Shown one piece after another: positions 60,136 to 64,000 of a DNA stretch of 64,000 nt. How positions within the stretch are numbered: the stretch's first letter is position 1; each line of letters opens with the position of its first letter. The stretch spans positions 123,120 through 187,119 of the forward strand of contig NZ_VCHQ01000002.1 in assembly GCF_005860775.1 (NCBI RefSeq). Direction: 5' to 3'. This DNA comes from Klebsiella indica. Its GTDB lineage: Bacteria; Pseudomonadota; Gammaproteobacteria; Enterobacterales; Enterobacteriaceae. A model generated the notes under the pieces. It had not been told where the DNA came from and searched no databases. It saw only the letters and a list, made by a program, of their open reading frames with translations. Both the position numbers and the translations under genes were made by a program.

Positions 60136-60798
60136 TTAGCGCGCACGAATAAAGCTGCCGTTTGACTGGCGGGTAAACAGCACCTGTTGACCGTTGTCGG
60201 TATCGATCGCCAGCCCGGTGACCACGCCATTTGCGTTCTGGCGAATCTGTACCGACTGCCCGGTTTGCAGGGAACTTAGCGGTTTGTCCGGGCCTTCTAC
60301 CTGCGCCATCGCGTAAACGTCAGTCGGCGGCAGGTTATGATCGCGGAACAGTTGTGCGAGGGTTTTGCCTGACTCAATGCGGTAAGTCCGCCACTGCTGC
60401 TCTATGCCGGGGGCCGATTGCGGTTGATGATGGGGCTGAGACGCGGTCTGTCGTGGCGCTTGCTCTGTCGGCTCTTCCTGAATCGGCTCCGGAGAGACCG
60501 GTGCAACCTGATTGGCATCGTTGACCGATGGCGTATTGGTGATTGGCGGCAGGGGGACAGCCCGATGGCTTGCAGATTGCAGCTGCGACTGGGATTGTAG
60601 ATCGAGACTCGCCTCGTGGCTCGCCTGAACCGAGGGAGCGTTATCCTCAGAAGGGAGCAGAATACCGATGATCACCAGCAGGGCGCCGACAATGATGCCC
60701 CGACGGTGCATGGGCGGTAACGGATCCATAATGCGAATGTGATCCGGGGCGTGCCAGATCTTCGCCAGGGTAGATGTCAGTTCAAAGCGCCCGGGCAT
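60136..60798 (-). CDS. ytfB: Cell-division-associated OapA-family protein YtfB
   Basis: A 220-residue bitopic membrane protein: cytoplasmic N-terminus (PGRFELTSTLAKIWHAPDHI), one membrane helix near residues 33-50 (RGIIVGALLVIIGILL), a long Gln/Pro-rich linker, and a C-terminal OapA/LysM-like domain (WRTYRIESGKTLAQLFRDHNLP). E. coli YtfB (212) binds septal glycans and affects cell division. ATG 60798 matches the E. coli start; the frame from 60819 adds seven residues. It is divergent from fklB with a 266-base gap that shows no other gene. Confidence 0.95.
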   Translation of the reverse strand: MPGRFELTSTLAKIWHAPDHIRIMDPLPPMHRRGIIVGALLVIIGILLPSEDNAPSVQASHEASLDLQSQSQLQSASHRAVPLPPITNTPSVNDANQVAPVSPEPIQEEPTEQAPRQTASQPHHQPQSAPGIEQQWRTYRIESGKTLAQLFRDHNLPPTDVYAMAQVEGPDKPLSSLQTGQSVQIRQNANGVVTGLAIDTDNGQQVLFTRQSNGSFIRAR

Positions 60799-61064
60799 GG
60801 CTTTCCTCCTGCTCCGCATATTTTATCCTGCTTTCTAGAGTATAGATGGCTAACGTCCTGAAGAACGAGACAAAGATATGTTTCGTGAGGTTAACCTGAT
60901 ATCTCTATTGTTTCTGTTTCCCTTAGATTTGTCATCATCCTGGTGACAAAGTTTTACCCGCCGTGCTATGGCTGATATGCTTCCCACCTCTTTTCTCTGC
61001 TCACGGCTTTTTCGTGGTTTGAAATCCGTAGAGCATGAGTTCCCCCTCGTAAAAAGGAACAAAG

Positions 61065-61685
61065 ATGGCAACCCCGACTTTTGACACGATCGAAGCACAG
61101 GCAAGTTACGGTATCGGCTTGCAGGTTGGACAACAGCTGAACGAATCTGGCCTGCAGGGGCTGCTGCCGGAAGCGCTGGTCGCTGGTATCGCTGATGCGC
61201 TGGAAGGTAAACAGCCGCAGGTGCCGGTGGAAGCCGTTCATCGTGCGCTGCGTGAGATCCACGAACGCGCTGACGCAGTGCGTCGCGAACGCTTCCAGGA
61301 AATGGCGGCAGATGGCGAGAAATACCTGCAGGAAAACCGCGAGCGCGAAGGCGTGAACAGCACCGAATCCGGTCTGCAGTTCCGCGTTTTGACCCAGGGT
61401 GAAGGGCCGATCCCGGCGCGTACTGACCGCGTTCGTGTCCATTATACCGGTAAACTGATCGACGGTACCGTCTTCGACAGTTCAGTCGCCCGCGGCGAAC
61501 CGGCTGAATTTCCGGTTACCGGGGTTATTGGCGGTTGGGTTGAAGCGCTGACCCTGATGCCGGTAGGTTCCAAATGGGAGCTGACCATTCCGCATAACCT
61601 GGCCTATGGCGAGCGCGGGGCGGGTGCATCCATTCCTCCGTTCAGCACGCTGATTTTTGAAGTGGAACTGCTGGATATTATCTAA
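61065..61685 (+). CDS. fklB: FKBP-type 22 kDa peptidyl-prolyl cis-trans isomerase
   Basis: The 206-residue isomerase has an N-terminal helical dimerisation domain (residues 1-90) and a C-terminal FKBP domain with [27 protein letters not shown] and [19 protein letters not shown]. Same length as E. coli FklB; no signal peptide, so cytoplasmic. Confidence 0.97.
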   Translation: MATPTFDTIEAQASYGIGLQVGQQLNESGLQGLLPEALVAGIADALEGKQPQVPVEAVHRALREIHERADAVRRERFQEMAADGEKYLQENREREGVNSTESGLQFRVLTQGEGPIPARTDRVRVHYTGKLIDGTVFDSSVARGEPAEFPVTGVIGGWVEALTLMPVGSKWELTIPHNLAYGERGAGASIPPFSTLIFEVELLDII

Positions 61686-61990
61686 ATAGCAGTGGTCTTC
61701 TCTCCTTGAGGGGAGAGAAGACGTGTTAAATAGCGCAAAACCCTTTAGTTGGAAATATATTGGAGTTTTATATTGCATATCCGCGTAATGGGTGTATTTT
61801 TATGAGCTATTTTTCATGGTCAGGGTGATATAACACTCACTTTCAACATAAAATTAACATTATCTCTGAATCACAGTATTCATCCCCCCGATTCTTACCT
61901 AATATCGATAAACCTCGTTCCGGGGTTATGACGAATGAAGGGCCAAGAGAGCCCGCACAACACAGACAGGTACAACAGGAAAAAAATCAC
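61686..61990 (+). promoter_or_regulatory. fklB-cycA intergenic region with stem-loop
   Basis: GTCTTCTCTCC (61695-61705) pairs perfectly with GGAGAGAAGAC (61712-61722) right after fklB; there is no T-run, so termination is uncertain. The AT-rich remainder carries the cycA promoter and leader. In E. coli the GcvB small RNA represses cycA by pairing in the leader near the ribosome site; I did not map that site. Confidence 0.55.
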
Positions 61991-63394
61991 ATGGTAGATC
62001 AGGTCAAAGTCGTTGCCGACGAGCAGGCCCCGACTGAACAGGCGTTGCGGCGAAATCTTACGAACCGGCATATTCAGCTTATTGCTATCGGTGGCGCGAT
62101 AGGCACCGGACTGTTTATGGGCTCCGGCAAAACCATTAGCCTCGCCGGGCCGTCAATTATTTTTGTTTATATGATAATCGGCTTCATGCTGTTTTTCGTT
62201 ATGCGCGCCATGGGCGAATTGCTGCTGTCGAATCTTGAATATAAGTCATTCAGCGATTTTGCCGCCGATTTGCTGGGGCCGTGGGCGGGCTACTTCACCG
62301 GCTGGACTTACTGGTTCTGCTGGGTTGTGACCGGAATGGCGGACGTGGTGGCGATCACCGCCTACGCCCAGTTCTGGTTCCCCGGACTTTCCGATTGGGT
62401 CGCGTCGCTGGCGGTCATTCTGCTGCTGCTTGTGCTTAACCTCGCCACGGTGAAGATGTTCGGCGAGATGGAGTTCTGGTTCGCGATGATCAAAATCGTC
62501 GCCATTGTGGCGTTGATTGTTGTTGGCCTGGTGATGGTACTAATGCACTTCCAGTCGCCGACCGGCGTGGAAGCCTCTTTCGCGCATCTGTGGAATGACG
62601 GCGGCTGGTTCCCGAAAGGCATTAGCGGATTCTTTGCTGGCTTCCAGATAGCGGTCTTTGCCTTCGTCGGTATCGAACTGGTGGGAACCACGGCGGCGGA
62701 AACCAAAGATCCCGAGAAATCCCTGCCGCGGGCGATTAACTCGATTCCGCTGCGGATTATTATGTTCTACGTCTTCGCGCTGATCGTTATTATGTCAGTG
62801 ACGCCGTGGAGTTCGGTGGTACCGTCAAAGAGCCCGTTTGTTGAGCTGTTTGTGCTGGTGGGGCTGCCTGCGGCGGCGAGCCTGATTAACTTCGTGGTGC
62901 TGACCTCGGCCGCTTCTTCCGCCAACAGCGGCGTGTTCTCTACCAGCCGGATGCTGTTCGGTCTGGCGCAGGATGGGCAGGCGCCGAAAATGTTCGCAAA
63001 ACTGTCGAAGCGCGCGGTACCGGCGAAAGGCCTGACTTTCTCCTGTATGTGTCTGCTGGGCGGTGTGGTGATGCTGATAGTCAATCCAAGCGTGATTGCC
63101 GCGTTCACCATGATTACCACGGTTTCCGCGATCCTGTTTATGTTTGTCTGGACGATTATCCTGTGTTCATATCTGGCTTATCGCAGAAAGCGTCCGCAGT
63201 TGCATGAGCAATCCAAATATAAGATGCCGCTTGGCAAACTGATGTGCTGGGTATGTATGGCTTTCTTTGCCTTTGTGCTGGTGCTGCTGACACTGGAGGC
63301 GGATACGCGTGAAGCGCTGATGGTGACCCCGCTGTGGTTTGTGCTGCTGGGCGCGGGATGGCTGTTTGCCGGTAAGAAGCGTCTGGCGAAATAA
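61991..63394 (+). CDS. cycA: D-serine/D-alanine/glycine:H+ symporter CycA
   Basis: The 467-residue APC-family permease has 12 hydrophobic segments and the amino-acid permease signature NRHIQLIAIGGAIGTGLFMGSG near its start. It imports glycine, D-Ala, D-Ser and D-cycloserine. I chose ATG 61991 (MVDQVKVVADEQ), with CAGGA upstream, over the 21-residue longer frame from 61928. It is a core gene, but its D-amino-acid role complements the D-peptide cluster 30 kb away. Confidence 0.97.
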   Translation: MVDQVKVVADEQAPTEQALRRNLTNRHIQLIAIGGAIGTGLFMGSGKTISLAGPSIIFVYMIIGFMLFFVMRAMGELLLSNLEYKSFSDFAADLLGPWAGYFTGWTYWFCWVVTGMADVVAITAYAQFWFPGLSDWVASLAVILLLLVLNLATVKMFGEMEFWFAMIKIVAIVALIVVGLVMVLMHFQSPTGVEASFAHLWNDGGWFPKGISGFFAGFQIAVFAFVGIELVGTTAAETKDPEKSLPRAINSIPLRIIMFYVFALIVIMSVTPWSSVVPSKSPFVELFVLVGLPAAASLINFVVLTSAASSANSGVFSTSRMLFGLAQDGQAPKMFAKLSKRAVPAKGLTFSCMCLLGGVVMLIVNPSVIAAFTMITTVSAILFMFVWTIILCSYLAYRRKRPQLHEQSKYKMPLGKLMCWVCMAFFAFVLVLLTLEADTREALMVTPLWFVLLGAGWLFAGKKRLAK

Positions 63395-63418
63395 AAAAAT
63401 GGCCACCTGAAGTGGCCA
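63393..63418 (-). terminator. Minus-strand intrinsic terminator at the cycA 3' end
   Basis: TGGCCAC (63400-63406) and GTGGCCA (63412-63418) flank CTGAA; the A7 run (63393-63399) becomes a T-run on the minus strand. It would stop transcripts arriving from the right and gives a 3' hairpin to cycA mRNA. Confidence 0.7.
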
Positions 63419-64000
63419 ATAAGACTGACAATATTGGGCGCTTGAGGGCGTAATGCTGGTCAGTTAAGGGGTGTCAGTTGTATTTATGGCTGGCTGAGCG
63501 GTTCTGTCAATCGGTGGTTCTGGCGAAAATGGCATTTTTCGTTTTCACCTGGTTTGGCTTAGTGGCCTGTTCCGTTCACTATAAATACGCGGATATTCGT
63601 TATATCCACAGCGTGTGAACGGGCAGGGGGACGTTTCGCCCGTCCCCCTGCACCCCCGGCATTGCGCTGAAAACCTGCCGCTGCGCGGTCCGCTCCACTC
63701 CGGCTTCATCTGGCGGACCGGGCGGGACTCGACGCTACTCGTCCCATCCCTGGGACTCGCCCTTCCAGGGCCAGCGCAAGCGCTGTTCAAAATTGCTCCC
63801 GGCAATTTTGTCCCTGTCTCGACCCGCCCTCTGGCCGCCGTCCTGGCGGCCAGTCCTGGATGCGCGCCTGCGTTCCCGCCAGGTTTCCTTGATGCGCCCA
63901 ACCCCCATGCGGTGAGTCCGTTATTCGTCAGTGGCTTTTCAGAGGCTGAAAGTCATAAAAAAGTTATATCCTTTATATTTCAGCCCGTATCAGCTCAGTT
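63419..64000. repeat. Gene-free region with an array of perfect hairpins (probable enteric intergenic repeat element)
   Basis: No gene is convincing in the final 580 bases. Five stem-loops crowd into 63624-63853. They are CAGGGGGACG/CGTCCCCCTG (63624-63633, 63641-63650), GGTCCGC/GCGGACC (63687-63693, 63713-63719), CAGCGC/GCGCTG (63772-63785), CAAAATTGC/GCAATTTTG (63788-63796, 63802-63810) and CTGGCCGCC/GGCGGCCAG (63831-63839, 63845-63853). A minus-strand frame (63545-63901) reads through them with a low-complexity G/R/P-rich product like ones I recall being auto-annotated in Klebsiella and Citrobacter genomes. The palindromes argue for a multi-copy intergenic element or structured RNA rather than a protein gene. 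Confidence 0.55.

Noticed and set aside
63545..63901. 118-codon minus-strand frame in the right-end gap
   Set aside because: Low-complexity product running through five perfect hairpins; more consistent with a repeat element than a protein.

Overview
The window reads as chromosome of a member of the Enterobacteriaceae. From about 30 kb to the right end, gene content and order match the well-known block near 95 min of Escherichia coli and Salmonella: tRNA-Gly, queG/nnr, tsaE-amiB-mutL-miaA-hfq-hflX-hflK-hflC, yjeT, purA, nsrR-rnr-rlmB, aidB, yjfN, bsmA, yjfP, the ula L-ascorbate regulon, rpsF-priB-rpsR-rplI, ytfB, fklB and cycA. Residue similarity to the E. coli proteins is high but not identical. 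The yjfI-yjfC cluster that E. coli carries between rlmB and aidB is absent, so a Klebsiella, Enterobacter, Citrobacter or Kosakonia type relative is more likely than E. coli itself. The species cannot be fixed from the sequence alone.

The left 29.4 kb is accessory and purely metabolic; no integrase, transposase or phage gene is visible. It has three parts. (1) Positions 1-6874: an operon with overlapping start and stop codons for a peptide-type (Dpp/Opp family) ABC importer, with binding protein, two permeases and a double ATPase, followed by a cytoplasmic CocE/NonD (S15-like) hydrolase. (2) Positions 7137-11145: an aldehyde dehydrogenase and an iron-dependent carotenoid-oxygenase-family enzyme of the stilbene/isoeugenol-cleaving type, with a divergent TetR regulator. 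This looks like a cassette that splits a phenylpropanoid or stilbene C=C bond and oxidises the aldehyde formed. (3) Positions 11286-29426: an 18-kb cluster with two complete peptide ABC importers and a set of enzymes for D-amino-acid peptides. These are an M19 dipeptidase, an S12 D-aminopeptidase (DAP type), an M55 D-aminopeptidase (DppA type), a P1/DmpA aminopeptidase, an enolase-superfamily epimerase (DgcA or L-Ala-D/L-Glu epimerase) and a DUF1611 protein (DgcN type). Together they outline uptake and hydrolysis of murein-like D-peptides, with D-glutamate disposed of through N-acetyl-D-glutamate. A LysR gene follows the dipeptidase gene.

The accessory block ends about 560 bases upstream of a single tRNA-Gly(GCC) gene. 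Just downstream of that tRNA are three perfect DnaA boxes, at the position of the E. coli datA DnaA-titration locus. The core genes that follow cover queuosine and tRNA modification (queG, tsaE, miaA), NAD(P)HX repair (nnr), septum splitting (amiB), mismatch repair (mutL), RNA chaperoning and ribosome rescue (hfq, hflX), FtsH control (hflKC), purine synthesis (purA), nitric oxide sensing and RNA decay (nsrR, rnr), rRNA methylation (rlmB) and alkylation response (aidB). After these come L-ascorbate uptake and catabolism (ulaG, ulaR, ulaABCDEF) and a ribosomal protein operon with its S6:S18 autoregulatory leader. The last 500 bases hold no convincing gene but a dense run of perfect hairpins that looks like an intergenic repeat element.
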